Source: Dyadobacter jejuensis (GTDB lineage Bacteria > Bacteroidota > Bacteroidia > Cytophagales > Spirosomataceae). Taken from it: a stretch of DNA of 64,000 bases. The notes beneath the pieces are model-generated. The model was not told where the DNA came from. It did not search any database and worked only from the letters and a program-made list of their open reading frames with translations. This document shows, one piece after another, positions 42,108 to 51,550 of this stretch (position 1 is the stretch's first letter; every line of letters starts with the position of its first letter). A program made the translations under genes and the position numbers. The DNA lies in NCBI RefSeq assembly GCF_003149085.1, contig NZ_QGDT01000016.1, positions 1 through 64,000 on the forward strand, in the 5' to 3' direction.

Positions 42108-45074
42108 ATGTTCAAACGGTACCTCGCTTCTCTACTCTGTGTCTTCATTTATTTGCCAAGTTTACAGGCTCAAACTTACCTCACCGATTCTGTCCGGGTC
42201 CGGTTGTCGGAAGGTACCAACATGGCAGCAGCCCTTTCCCCCGACAAGTCGACCATAGCGATAGATCTGCAAGGGACGATTTATTTGGTCCCTGTTGGGG
42301 GAGGCACAGGGATGGCCATAACCGATGCATTAGGCGACTGTCGACTTCCAACTTGGTCGCCTGATGGGGAGCGAATCGCCTTTCAGTCCTATCGCGATGG
42401 GAACTACCATATCTGGGAGGTGAATCGGAACGGGACTCAGTTACGACAACTTACCTTTGGGGTATTTCATGACCGAGAGCCAGACTATTCGCCCGATGGG
42501 AAAAAAATTATTTTCTCCTCCGACCGCAGTGGGAATTATGACTTATGGACAGTAGATGTAACAAATAATAACTTGAACAGGCTCACGACGGGGTTAGAAA
42601 ATGAATACTATCCTTCCTACAGTGCCGATGGTTCCAGTATCGTATATGTTTCTGAGAATAAAAGTCAGCCGGGGCTCTACCGTCTCGATGGGGAAAGTGC
42701 GCCAAAGCTTATTTATGAGACCAAAGAGAAGGTTCATAGTCCGGTATGGAATGCTACGGGCAGCCAAATCTTGTTTACCAAAGCTACCCATCAATGGAGT
42801 ACCCTTGAGGCGCTGGATGTTTCGACAAGGCAAACCACGCTGCTTACCGATTCCCTAGTGGATATATTTCCTTTTAAGGTAAGTTGGCTTACCGACACCG
42901 ACTATCTTTATACAGGCCAAGGGAAGCTCTGGAAGGGGAGCCTAGCCAATTCCGAAAAGGATAGCATTCCTTTTGAGGTTAACTTAAGCCTAGGGCGCCA
43001 CCGTTACACGCCTAAACAGCGCTCGTTCGACTTAAGTGTCTCCTTTAAGGTGCAGGGAATAAGAAGCCCGGTGGTATCGCCCGATGGGCAAAAGGTAGTC
43101 TTTACGGCCCTAGGCGACCTTTGGGTGCTCACCATAGGGCAAGCGCTCCCAGTTCGTATCACCCAGGGCCCTCACGTTAAGCTCGATCCGGTATGGTCGC
43201 CAGATGGTAAGCTGATAACCTATACCTCCGACAAGAATGGAGGAATGGATATTTGGAGTGTCGATTTGAAAAGTAAGAAAGAAGCGGTTCTGATACAGGC
43301 GGAGTCGTTATTGAAATTCCCCTCTTGGTCTCCTGATGGGCGGTATTTGGCGTACTATCAGGCTCAGGCGAATTCATACAGTAAATATAGCTTGCAGCTA
43401 TGGGATAAAACCACGGGGCAATCGAGGGCTATTGAGGCCGATTTTTTTGAAGGTTCTCAACCGACCTGGTTTCCAGATAGCAAGTCTATAGCCATTTCGG
43501 CGGTAGACCCTTTTTCGACCCGTTTTAGGGAAGGATTGAATAAAGTTCATATTTATGGGATTGATGGTACCTTCAAAAATAAGTTTTCACCCGTAGCTGA
43601 TAAAAGCCTAGGAACCAGAGGTAAAAATGGTCCCTTCGTTTCTCCAGATGGGAGTAAGATGGCCTACATTCAAGATAACCTTTTATGGATGGTACCTTTA
43701 AGTAGCCAGCAAGAAGTGGCTGGTCCGCCAGTTTGTTTGTCGTCGGAGCTGGCCGAGTCTCCTAGTTGGTCTGGAGATAGTCAACAAATCCTCTTTTTGA
43801 GCTCCGATCTCTTAAAGCGTGTTGATGTAGTTAAGGGGACCTTAGAGGCGATCCCGTTCGATCTGGAATGGAAAGCTAAAGGTAGTGACCAGCTCATGGT
43901 AGTCCATGCGGGCCGTGTGTTCGATGGCAAAAATGAAAAGTATTTACTCAATCAAGATTTGGTAATCAAAGGCAATCGGATCGAAGGAATATATCCACAT
44001 CAGGAGGGTAGAGCGGGCCAGTATATCGATGCCTCCATGCTGACGGTCATGCCCGGGATGTTTGAGATGCATACACACCAGAGCGCTTATCTGGGCGAAA
44101 AAGGTGGACGATTGTGGTTGGCGTATGGGGTTACTTCCATTAGGGAGCCCGGTACCGACCCCTACGATGCCCTCGAACGAAAAGAAGCTTGGGGAAGTGG
44201 AGCCCGGCTGGGGCCCAGAACGTTCTTTACCGGAGGGCATATGGAAGGGAATCGGGTTTATTACAACCGAAATACCAGTAACGTAGGTGGGTCTCAACTC
44301 GACCTAGAACTAAACAGAGCCGCTACGCTGGGTTACGATATGATAAAGACCTATGTAGGATTATCGGATATGCTGCAGAAGCGTGTCACCGACTTTGCCC
44401 ATCAAAACGGAATGTCGGTTTCCTCCCATGAACTTTATCCTGCTGCAGGTTATGGAGTCGATGCCGTAGAGCATATGGGAGCGACTAGTCGACGAGGCTT
44501 CTCTCCCAAACTTACGGCTTTGAACCATAGTTATCAGGATTTTATTACCATCATCGCCAAGTCCGGTATGTACATCACCCCAACCATCTCCTTACACGGT
44601 GGATTCTTTGCCCAGGTTTTATCGGATACTTCCTTTTTTAATCATGACCAGTTTAAGCTATTCTATCCCGAGCGTTTAGGCAAACAGTTGGCGGCTACTT
44701 CCAGGGCCATGCAGAGCCGGTTGGTTACCTACCCCCATGTAGAGTCGACGCTGAAAACTTTAATTAATTCGGGGGCACGGGTCACTCCTGGTACCGATTC
44801 GCCGATATTGCCCTCTGGCCTCAGCTACCATGCTGAGTTAAGAAGCTGGGTGAAGGCGGGAGTCAGTAATTTCCAAACGCTCAGGGCGGCTACCCTGTGG
44901 TCGGCCGAAGAAATAGGAGTTAGTAAAGACTTGGGAACTATAGAAGCCGGTAAGCTGGCAGATATGGTGCTTATAGACGGAGATCCACTAGTACATATCG
45001 AAGATTTGATAAACGTAAAAGGGGTGTTCAAAAATGGAACCTACCTCTCCGAAGAGCGACTTCGACATCCATAG
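42108..45074 (+). CDS. Secreted TolB-propeller/amidohydrolase fusion, second copy
   Basis: This 988-aa paralogue of the preceding protein has the same order: signal peptide (YLASLLCVFIYLPSLQA), TolB-like propeller with SPDG blades (LPTWSPDGERIAFQSYRDGN, DPVWSPDGKLITYTSDKNGG), amidohydrolase barrel. The metal ligands are kept: HTH at 655-657, Lys 747, the His in SSHELYP and VEHMGA, and Asp in TPGTDSP. Long stretches are near-identical in pattern (GMFEMHTHQSAY, DPYDALERKEAWGSG), so this is a tandem duplication that has diverged, especially in the propeller. It has its own leader after a terminator. Confidence 0.9.
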   Translation: MFKRYLASLLCVFIYLPSLQAQTYLTDSVRVRLSEGTNMAAALSPDKSTIAIDLQGTIYLVPVGGGTGMAITDALGDCRLPTWSPDGERIAFQSYRDGNYHIWEVNRNGTQLRQLTFGVFHDREPDYSPDGKKIIFSSDRSGNYDLWTVDVTNNNLNRLTTGLENEYYPSYSADGSSIVYVSENKSQPGLYRLDGESAPKLIYETKEKVHSPVWNATGSQILFTKATHQWSTLEALDVSTRQTTLLTDSLVDIFPFKVSWLTDTDYLYTGQGKLWKGSLANSEKDSIPFEVNLSLGRHRYTPKQRSFDLSVSFKVQGIRSPVVSPDGQKVVFTALGDLWVLTIGQALPVRITQGPHVKLDPVWSPDGKLITYTSDKNGGMDIWSVDLKSKKEAVLIQAESLLKFPSWSPDGRYLAYYQAQANSYSKYSLQLWDKTTGQSRAIEADFFEGSQPTWFPDSKSIAISAVDPFSTRFREGLNKVHIYGIDGTFKNKFSPVADKSLGTRGKNGPFVSPDGSKMAYIQDNLLWMVPLSSQQEVAGPPVCLSSELAESPSWSGDSQQILFLSSDLLKRVDVVKGTLEAIPFDLEWKAKGSDQLMVVHAGRVFDGKNEKYLLNQDLVIKGNRIEGIYPHQEGRAGQYIDASMLTVMPGMFEMHTHQSAYLGEKGGRLWLAYGVTSIREPGTDPYDALERKEAWGSGARLGPRTFFTGGHMEGNRVYYNRNTSNVGGSQLDLELNRAATLGYDMIKTYVGLSDMLQKRVTDFAHQNGMSVSSHELYPAAGYGVDAVEHMGATSRRGFSPKLTALNHSYQDFITIIAKSGMYITPTISLHGGFFAQVLSDTSFFNHDQFKLFYPERLGKQLAATSRAMQSRLVTYPHVESTLKTLINSGARVTPGTDSPILPSGLSYHAELRSWVKAGVSNFQTLRAATLWSAEEIGVSKDLGTIEAGKLADMVLIDGDPLVHIEDLINVKGVFKNGTYLSEERLRHP

Positions 45075-45297
45075 TGACGAGGTGGTAATTATTTATGTTT
45101 TAAGTGGTTACTACAATAGTGCTGGATGATATTTGTGATAAAATATAAATTAAGTATAATAATAAGTATATTTTAGAAAAAGACTTTTGATTAATTTAAA
45201 ATTTGTATTTTATGCTTGGTGGCGATTTATTATATTTATAAGCAAATTATAGACAGAATAATATTTTGAATGCATTTTCGCTACTGATATATCTTTT
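45075..45297. promoter_or_regulatory. AT-rich region upstream of the sigma factor gene
   Basis: These 223 bp of strongly AT-rich DNA precede the ECF sigma gene and should contain its own promoter. No strong hairpin follows the amidohydrolase stop at 45074, so read-through from the island is possible. Confidence 0.35.
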
Positions 45298-45858
45298 ATG
45301 AAAAAAGCCATATTTTCGGATCGGGAGATTTTATCTCAAATAGCCAAGGATGATAAATCTGCATTTAAGATTTTATTTGATCAATACTATCCCATTTTAA
45401 TACGGGTCCTGATGCAATACTCCAGGGATGAGGAGCAAATAAAGGATTGGACTCAAGAGATATTTATGAATTTGTGGATGGCCAGGCATACCTCGCACTT
45501 TCAAGATATCGAAAATGTAAAGGCCTATATGATTGTGGTGGCCCGTAACTATGCCATTCGGGTGTTGGGTAAGAAAAAACAATTGGTCACTCAAGCCTAT
45601 AGTGAATCGGCGGCTGAGGAAATCGCTGATCCTAATATTCAGGATCGGGTAGAGGAGTTGGAGCTTTTGAAGGCCTATCAAGACGTAGTGGCTAAGCTTC
45701 CTCCTCAGACTCAAAAGGCCTATTTACTCAGTAGAGAAAAAGGACTTACCTATACTAAAGTAGCGGAAGAAATGGGGTTGTCCGTTCGCACGGTAGAAAA
45801 TCAAATTTCACGGGCTTTGGCTATCTTACGCCAAGAGTTGACGTTGCTAATCGATTAA
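45298..45858 (+). CDS. ECF-type RNA polymerase sigma factor
   Basis: This 186-aa sigma-70 family protein has region 2 (FKILFDQYYPILIRVLMQYSRDEEQIKDWTQEIFMNLWMAR...) and region 4 (KLPPQTQKAYLLSREKGLTYTKVAEEMGLSVRTVENQISRALAILRQEL) with the helix-turn-helix. Size and layout fit the Bacteroidota FecI-like group that works with FecR proteins. It is encoded at the far end of the SusCD/amidohydrolase island instead of beside fecR (32497). I infer it is the sigma that FecR controls, but an unrelated target set is possible. Confidence 0.92.
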   Translation: MKKAIFSDREILSQIAKDDKSAFKILFDQYYPILIRVLMQYSRDEEQIKDWTQEIFMNLWMARHTSHFQDIENVKAYMIVVARNYAIRVLGKKKQLVTQAYSESAAEEIADPNIQDRVEELELLKAYQDVVAKLPPQTQKAYLLSREKGLTYTKVAEEMGLSVRTVENQISRALAILRQELTLLID

Positions 45859-45955
45859 CGAATATTGGACCGATACAAGGATACGATACCTGCCAAGGGC
45901 TCCACGAAAACAGCGCGCAGCTGAGTTTGAATTCCCTTCCTAAATAGCCATGGTA

Positions 45956-46081
45956 CTATACCGACTGCTGAGTAGCAGGAGTAGCTTTCTGAAGCGATCC
46001 GTAAGCTGGGCAAGCGTGCTTAGTACAAGAAGAAGCGGCAAGGGTGCCGCAGAGGGCCAATAAAACGAACAATTTTTTCAT
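45956..46081 (-). CDS. 41-aa mini-lipoprotein
   Basis: ATG at 46081 opens a 41-codon frame: MKKLFVLLALCGTLAASSC then TKHACPAYGSLQKATPATQQSV and TAG. It has a short basic n-region, a hydrophobic core and a lipobox ending in Cys 19. The mature peptide is only about 23 residues and keeps a C-P-A-Y motif, which I recall in tiny lipoproteins of other Cytophagales. Location should be an envelope membrane; function is unknown. It is upstream of, and divergent in spacing from, the sigma gene and precedes speA on the same strand by ~130 bp in the opposite order (speA ends at 46215). Confidence 0.6.
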   Translation of the reverse strand: MKKLFVLLALCGTLAASSCTKHACPAYGSLQKATPATQQSV

Positions 46082-46214
46082 GATACTGCTTTTAGATGAG
46101 TATTAAAGGCGTTGATTGCGGTGAATTAACATTGCTGACAGGCCAAAAATAATGAAAAGTTCTTTGAATAGTCGTATCAATAACGAACTCATTCAAAGAA
46201 CTTTATATTTTATT

Positions 46215-47687
46215 TTAATTTTTTGTTTCTTCCAATACCTCCACCTTACTCTCTTGAGAGGTTCCGGATTCTGTTTTTTCAGAGACGAAAGAGTCTTCCT
46301 TAAAACCTAGAATACGTAGCATGGTGTCGCTATTTTGTTCCGGAGCAAATACCCGTGTCACAATTTTTCCGTCTTCGTCCCGGTCTACCAACACATGTTT
46401 TGGAGCTGGGATAAGGCAGTGTTGTATGCCACCATAGCCTCCCAGGGATTCCTGGTAGGCACCCGTGTGGAAGAAACCAATGTACTGTGGTTTGTCGTCT
46501 TCAAAGATCGGCATGTACAAGTCGGCGCTGTGCATCTCACTATTATAGAAATCTTGAGAGTCGCAGGTCAGGCCACCCAAATTGACTTTCTGGTATGGAC
46601 TATTCCAATTGTTGATCGGAAGCATGATGTATTTCTGATTCATGCCCCAAGAGTCGGGAAGTTGTGTAATAAACGACCCGTTGATCATATACCAAAGCTC
46701 CTTGTCATTTTGTAGCTTTTTATCGATCACCTCGTAAATCACCGCCCCACTTTCCCCAACGGTATAGCTGCCAAACTCCGTAAATATATGGGGTACGGGT
46801 ACATTATTCTTGTTGCAGATCCATTGGATGTTTTCCACAATCTCGTCGATCATCTGCTGATAATCGTAGTTGGACTGCAACGAAGTTTGGATCGGTAATC
46901 CACCACCAATGTCGATAGAGTCGAGATCGGGGCAGATCTTTTTCATCTCGCAGTACTTGAACATAAAGCGGGTAAGCTCACTCCAATAGTAGGCGCTATC
47001 TTTAATTCCTGTATTAATAAAGAAATGCAATAACTTGAGCTTAAACTTGGGGTTTGGAGCTATCTTCTCCTTATAGAGTTCATTTACGTCATTATAGCGT
47101 ATTCCAAGTCTGGAAGTATAAAAAGCGAAGTTCGGTTCCTCGTCGGTGGCAATCCGGATTCCCAGATTCATAGAATCGGCGGTGACCATTTCTTCATATG
47201 CTTCTATTTCCTTCAGGTTGTCCAAGATGGGCATACAGTTGAAGCCCTCATTGATCAGCTCACTCAAATACTGGGTATATAGGGGGCGTTTGAAGCCATT
47301 GGCCAATATATACGTGTTTTTGCTGACCTTCCCTCTCCGGTATAGCTCCCTTATAATGGGTACATCGAATGAAGAGGAAGTCTCCAGATGTATATTATGT
47401 TTTAAAGCTTCTTCGAGCACAAAACTAAAATGCGACGATTTCGTGCAATAACAATAGGTATAGCTGCCCTTGTAATTATGCCTCTTGAATGCATTCCTAA
47501 AGAACATATTGGCATTCTCGATGTGTTCTCCAATCTTAGGGAGGTAGTTCAATTTCAATGGCGTACCGTGTTCCTTGATGATGTCCATCAGGGGTACATT
47601 GTTGAACAGCAATTCATGGTTGTCAACGTTAAACTCCATCGTGGGAAACTCGAACGTTTGCTGAATCAGGTCAATGTAGCTTTTCAT
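46215..47687 (-). CDS. speA: Arginine decarboxylase (type III PLP, SpeA-like)
   Basis: This 490-aa enzyme belongs to the alanine-racemase-fold decarboxylases (Orn/DAP/Arg group 2). Conserved parts include YTYCYCTKSSHFSFVLEEAL (PLP-lysine region), the glycine-rich SIDIGGGLPIQTS phosphate-binding loop, and the substrate Cys/Asp region LGGLTCDSQDFYNSEM. It makes agmatine and CO2 from arginine for polyamine synthesis. It is shorter than E. coli SpeA but of the length usual for the Bacteroidota form. The C-terminal ~20 residues are low-complexity (SEKTESGTSQESKVEVLEETKN). The gene has its own promoter region in 47688-48285. Confidence 0.85.
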   Translation of the reverse strand: MKSYIDLIQQTFEFPTMEFNVDNHELLFNNVPLMDIIKEHGTPLKLNYLPKIGEHIENANMFFRNAFKRHNYKGSYTYCYCTKSSHFSFVLEEALKHNIHLETSSSFDVPIIRELYRRGKVSKNTYILANGFKRPLYTQYLSELINEGFNCMPILDNLKEIEAYEEMVTADSMNLGIRIATDEEPNFAFYTSRLGIRYNDVNELYKEKIAPNPKFKLKLLHFFINTGIKDSAYYWSELTRFMFKYCEMKKICPDLDSIDIGGGLPIQTSLQSNYDYQQMIDEIVENIQWICNKNNVPVPHIFTEFGSYTVGESGAVIYEVIDKKLQNDKELWYMINGSFITQLPDSWGMNQKYIMLPINNWNSPYQKVNLGGLTCDSQDFYNSEMHSADLYMPIFEDDKPQYIGFFHTGAYQESLGGYGGIQHCLIPAPKHVLVDRDEDGKIVTRVFAPEQNSDTMLRILGFKEDSFVSEKTESGTSQESKVEVLEETKN

Positions 47688-48285
47688 TTATTTTATGTTC
47701 GCGGATAGCTAGTTAAAAACTGTGAGTATTTATTTCGGTACAAATATCTACAAATTCCGTTCTCTACAATTTTTTTTTGGAAAAGAACTTGTTAAGATCA
47801 TATAGGCAAGCCTTAACTGGGGGAAAATATGATATATGTTTTGATCTTTTTGCTAACAAGATTATGCCTTGAATCATTCCATACCCGATCAATTCATCCT
47901 TTAAAATATGGCCTTTATCTTCGGATACCCCAAGGTCGTACCATAACGCTTGGCATACTGGTTTTACAAAAATAGTTTTGCAAAAGGAATCAGGAGCAGT
48001 TCAAAGCGGTTAGAAGATAAGTATATCAATAAAAGACATTTTGATAGGATTATTATAATTGTACACGCCGCATTGTATGTGCCTAATATAGAGGATATGA
48101 TTTACTAGTGTAAATAATTAGGAACTGATATAGCAGGAATATATTAGTTCAATTCATTGATAATAAAATAGTTATGAGGATTTATTCTATTGTAGGTATA
48201 TATGGGGGCGAAATTCACGATGGAAACTTTGAACAGTTTTAAAGTTTTCTTAGTTTCTTTCATTGAAAAATCTAAAATTTGATCC
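47688..48285. promoter_or_regulatory. Long divergent intergenic region (speA / efflux operon)
   Basis: About 600 bp of AT-rich DNA separate speA (minus) from the TetR gene (plus). Both promoters should lie here. A stop-free minus-strand stretch of 78 codons (47767-48000) has no proper start; I do not treat it as a gene. Confidence 0.4.
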
Positions 48286-48909
48286 GTGAAAGAGAGAATA
48301 ATACAGTCATCTATGAATTTGTTTTGGCGATACGGCATTAAAAGCGTCACGATGGATGATATTGCCAAAGATTTGGGGATTTCTAAAAGGACTATCTACC
48401 AGCATTTTAAGGACAAGAATGAAATAGTAGAGAAGGTCATCAAAAGCAAGTTGAATGACGAGGAATGTCAAATGCAGGAATTAGAAGAGAACTCGCTAAA
48501 TCCTATTGACGAAATCGTAAATATATCTACCCATATCAGGGAAAGCTTGGGGAGTATGAACCCCTCCGTTTTATTTGATCTCAAGAAATACCATCCGGAA
48601 GGTTGGGCCTTGTTCCGTGAATTCAAAAAATCAATGGTCATCCAAAGTGTACGCGACAACCTGATAAAGGGCCAGCAAGCGGGATTGTTTCGACTCGATA
48701 TCGATGTGGAGGTCTTATCACGGCTGCGTATCGAGCAGATCGAGATGGCTTTCGATCCGAGTATTTTTGCCTTCGGACAGTTCGATATTGTAGAGGTACA
48801 AATACAGTTTCTAGATCATTTTGTAAGGGGAATTCTAAGTCCCGAAGGTTTTAATTATTACAATCAATTACCTAGTACAGCAACACAATCAAATACCCAT
48901 GAAAAATGA
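48286..48909 (+). CDS. TetR/AcrR family transcriptional regulator
   Basis: This 207-aa regulator has an N-terminal helix-turn-helix (RYGIKSVTMDDIAKDLGISKRTIYQHFKDKNEIVEKVI) typical of TetR proteins, followed by a helical ligand-binding domain. The start is GTG at 48286. The last codons overlap the TolC gene start (48899) by 11 bp, so regulator and pump are coupled in one operon. It probably represses this operon and is released by a pump substrate. Confidence 0.92.
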   Translation: MKERIIQSSMNLFWRYGIKSVTMDDIAKDLGISKRTIYQHFKDKNEIVEKVIKSKLNDEECQMQELEENSLNPIDEIVNISTHIRESLGSMNPSVLFDLKKYHPEGWALFREFKKSMVIQSVRDNLIKGQQAGLFRLDIDVEVLSRLRIEQIEMAFDPSIFAFGQFDIVEVQIQFLDHFVRGILSPEGFNYYNQLPSTATQSNTHEK

Positions 48910-50272
48910 ACGAAACCTTTACAGTCGATTGATGGCGATTGTAATTGTCTTATTTGCCGTTCAGAGCCAGGCACAAGATGCCGGCTTTTCGGTCCATGAG
49001 GCCATCGATTACGCTATCAACCACAATTTAAACATTAAAAGTGCTAAGCTGGACGCCGTGTCGGCCGAAGCGAAGATCGGGGAAGTCCGTGCTGCGGGTT
49101 TACCTCAGGTTGCGGCCAATGTTAACTTGACCGATAACCTGATCATTCAACGTTTCTTTCTTCCCGCCAACTTTGCCGATCCCAACGCAGCGGCCGACGC
49201 CCCACCGGTAGCGTTAAAATTTGGGGTAAAATATTCGGGAGCCGCATCGGCAACTTGGAATCAACTCTTGTTCAATGGGACTTATCTGGTAGGCCTCAAA
49301 GCGGCTGCCACCTATCGGGAGCTGGCCCAAAAGCAGGTAAAACAATCGAGAGTGACCGTGGCTGAAGCAGTGTCCAAAGCCTATTATTCGGCTCAGGTAG
49401 CCGAAGAGCGGGCCAAAGTGCTGGATTTGAATATTAGTAGAATCGACTCGCTGATGGCTGAAACCAAGGCCATGAATGAGAGTGGCTTCGTGGAGCTGCT
49501 CGATGTGAACCGTCTGGAAGTACAGCTCAATAATTTGCGTACCGAACGACAAAATGTTCAAAACCTCATCGAGCTTAGCTATACCCTGCTCAAATATCAG
49601 ATGGGAATGCCTCTGGATGAGCCCATCCGTTTAAAAGACTCCATCAAACAGGAAAATGTAGCGGCTATCAAAGCCGAGCTAGTACAGCCTCAGGTCGACT
49701 ATAATAACCGCATCGAGTACAGCTTGATGGATACCCAAAGGAAACTGGCCGATCTAGATCTTCGCAGCATTCGGAGTGGGTATCTGCCGGTATTGTCGGC
49801 CTCCATTGGCTACGGTCATAATAATGGCCGGGATAGCATGTCCGACTTATTTACTTCCAAATGGTTTAATAACTCGGTGCTGAGCCTAAACCTGCAAATT
49901 CCTATTTTCGACGGTTTGTCTAAGAAATACCAGATCGATCAGAAAAAGCTTGCATTGGATAAGGTTAAGGTAAACCAAACCCTACTGGAGCAATCCATTG
50001 ATTTGGAATCGGCACAGGCCGCCATCAATATCAAAAATGCAGTGGGCTCCTTGGAGAGTCAGGAACGAAACCTGGCTTTGTCTAGAGAGGTAGCTCGGGT
50101 CTCCAAAATTAAATACCAAGAAGGGGTAGGCTCTAATATAGAGGTTATCAACGCAGAGTCCTCTTTAAAAGAATCGGAGACCAACTATTTCGCTGCACTT
50201 TATGATTTGATTATTGCAAGAATCGATCTCCAAAAATCGAAGGGAGAGTTATATACCGGTAAGGAAAACTAA
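48899..50272 (+). CDS. TolC family outer-membrane efflux protein
   Basis: This 457-aa protein has a signal peptide (LMAIVIVLFAVQSQA) and the two internal OEP repeats of the TolC fold, with long coiled helices (AAEARIGEVRAAGLPQV-type motif at the first repeat: AKIGEVRAAGLPQVAANVNLTDN; second repeat LADLDLRSIRSGYLPVLSASIGYG). It forms the outer-membrane channel for the RND pump encoded downstream. The C-terminal end EGVGSNIEVINAESSLKESETNYFAALYDLIIARIDLQKSKG is canonical. Confidence 0.93.
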   Translation: MKNERNLYSRLMAIVIVLFAVQSQAQDAGFSVHEAIDYAINHNLNIKSAKLDAVSAEAKIGEVRAAGLPQVAANVNLTDNLIIQRFFLPANFADPNAAADAPPVALKFGVKYSGAASATWNQLLFNGTYLVGLKAAATYRELAQKQVKQSRVTVAEAVSKAYYSAQVAEERAKVLDLNISRIDSLMAETKAMNESGFVELLDVNRLEVQLNNLRTERQNVQNLIELSYTLLKYQMGMPLDEPIRLKDSIKQENVAAIKAELVQPQVDYNNRIEYSLMDTQRKLADLDLRSIRSGYLPVLSASIGYGHNNGRDSMSDLFTSKWFNNSVLSLNLQIPIFDGLSKKYQIDQKKLALDKVKVNQTLLEQSIDLESAQAAINIKNAVGSLESQERNLALSREVARVSKIKYQEGVGSNIEVINAESSLKESETNYFAALYDLIIARIDLQKSKGELYTGKEN

Positions 50273-50314
50273 TCTATTAAGAATTTATATTTGAAACTGC
50301 TACTTATAAATATC

Positions 50315-51448
50315 ATGAAAAAAAATATGTTATTGCTCGCTACCCTGGCCGTTCTATTGACAGCTTGTGGTGGTGAAAATAAGGAGGGACTTGCTGGTAA
50401 AAAAGAAGCCCTGGCCCAGTTGAAGGCCGAACAGAAAGAGGTGGAAAGCAATATAAAAAAGTTAGAAGCTGAAATAGCTCAATTAGATACGACTGCCACG
50501 GTTCAAACCAAAGTGAAGGCCGTGACCGTAGCGACCCTATCCGCCCAGACTTTTAAGCATTATGTAGAGTTACAAGGCACGGTAGATGCCAAAAATAGTA
50601 TATTGGTGACTCCGAAGACTGGAGGGGCCATCACTGCCATGAATGTTAAAGAGGGAGATTATGTGAAAGCCGGGACGGTTATTGGCCGCATCGACGACAA
50701 TATCCTCAGAGAGTCTATCGAAGAACTGAAAACCCAGCTTTCTTTGGTGACGACCTTGTATGAAAAGCAAAAAAATCTATGGGACCAAAAGATAGGGACC
50801 GAACTTCAATATCTGCAAGCCAAGAATAATAAAGAATCCTTAGAGAAGAAAATGGTGACCTTAAAGGCACAGCTGGCGCAAAATACCATCGTGTCGCCCA
50901 TGGCCGGAGTAGTGGACCAAGTGAATGTTCGCATAGGAGAAATGGCCTCGCCCGGCATGGGGGTAGTGCGGGTGGTGAACCTAAGCAACCTTAAGGTAGT
51001 GGCCAAAGTGTCCGATGTATTTGCAGGAAGTGTTAAAAAGGGAGATGAGGTTATCATCAATTTTCCTGGTATAGACAAAGAATATAATGGCCGTATCAGC
51101 TTCGTAAGTACTACTGTCGATCCACTTTCGAGAACGTTTACCATAGAGGCGAACCTTCCTTCTGACAGGTCGCTGAAGCCTAATATGATGGCTCAGGTGC
51201 AGATCAACGATGTTACCAAAAAGGATGCGCTGGTGATCGAACAGAATTATGTGCAAGGAACCGAAAAAGGTCAGGTTGTATTTGTCGCCGAAAGCAAAGG
51301 CGATAAAAAGATTGCCAAGTCCAGGATCGTGAAGACGGGGTTGAACTATAATGGTAAGATAGAGGTAATCGAAGGGCTTAATGCCGGTGATCAGCTCATC
51401 ACGATGGGATATCAGGAAGTGGCCGATGGTCAGGTTATTTCTTACTAA
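50315..51448 (+). CDS. RND efflux periplasmic adaptor (MFP) lipoprotein
   Basis: This 377-aa protein starts at 50315 with a lipobox (ATLAVLLTAC). It has a coiled-coil stretch right after the anchor, then a lipoyl/barrel-sandwich (VELQGTVDAKNSILVTPKTGGAITAMNVKEGDYVKAGTVIGRID), a helical hairpin, the beta-barrel domain and a membrane-proximal domain. It bridges the RND pump and TolC channel. It lies 42 bp downstream of tolC. The frame extends eight codons upstream, but that start lacks a good lipoprotein signal. Confidence 0.93.
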   Translation: MKKNMLLLATLAVLLTACGGENKEGLAGKKEALAQLKAEQKEVESNIKKLEAEIAQLDTTATVQTKVKAVTVATLSAQTFKHYVELQGTVDAKNSILVTPKTGGAITAMNVKEGDYVKAGTVIGRIDDNILRESIEELKTQLSLVTTLYEKQKNLWDQKIGTELQYLQAKNNKESLEKKMVTLKAQLAQNTIVSPMAGVVDQVNVRIGEMASPGMGVVRVVNLSNLKVVAKVSDVFAGSVKKGDEVIINFPGIDKEYNGRISFVSTTVDPLSRTFTIEANLPSDRSLKPNMMAQVQINDVTKKDALVIEQNYVQGTEKGQVVFVAESKGDKKIAKSRIVKTGLNYNGKIEVIEGLNAGDQLITMGYQEVADGQVISY

Positions 51449-51550
51449 AAATAGAGGAAATGGTACTAGCACCTTGCTAGAGGCAACAACACCTCTGGCA
51501 CTGAGCCCCCTACTTTCCTACATTTCCAACATTTAAAGCGCAGCAGACAA

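Noticed and set aside
47764-48000. 78-codon stop-free minus-strand stretch upstream of speA
   Set aside because: No start codon near its beginning, AT-rich, and no recognisable family; could be chance or a worn gene fragment.
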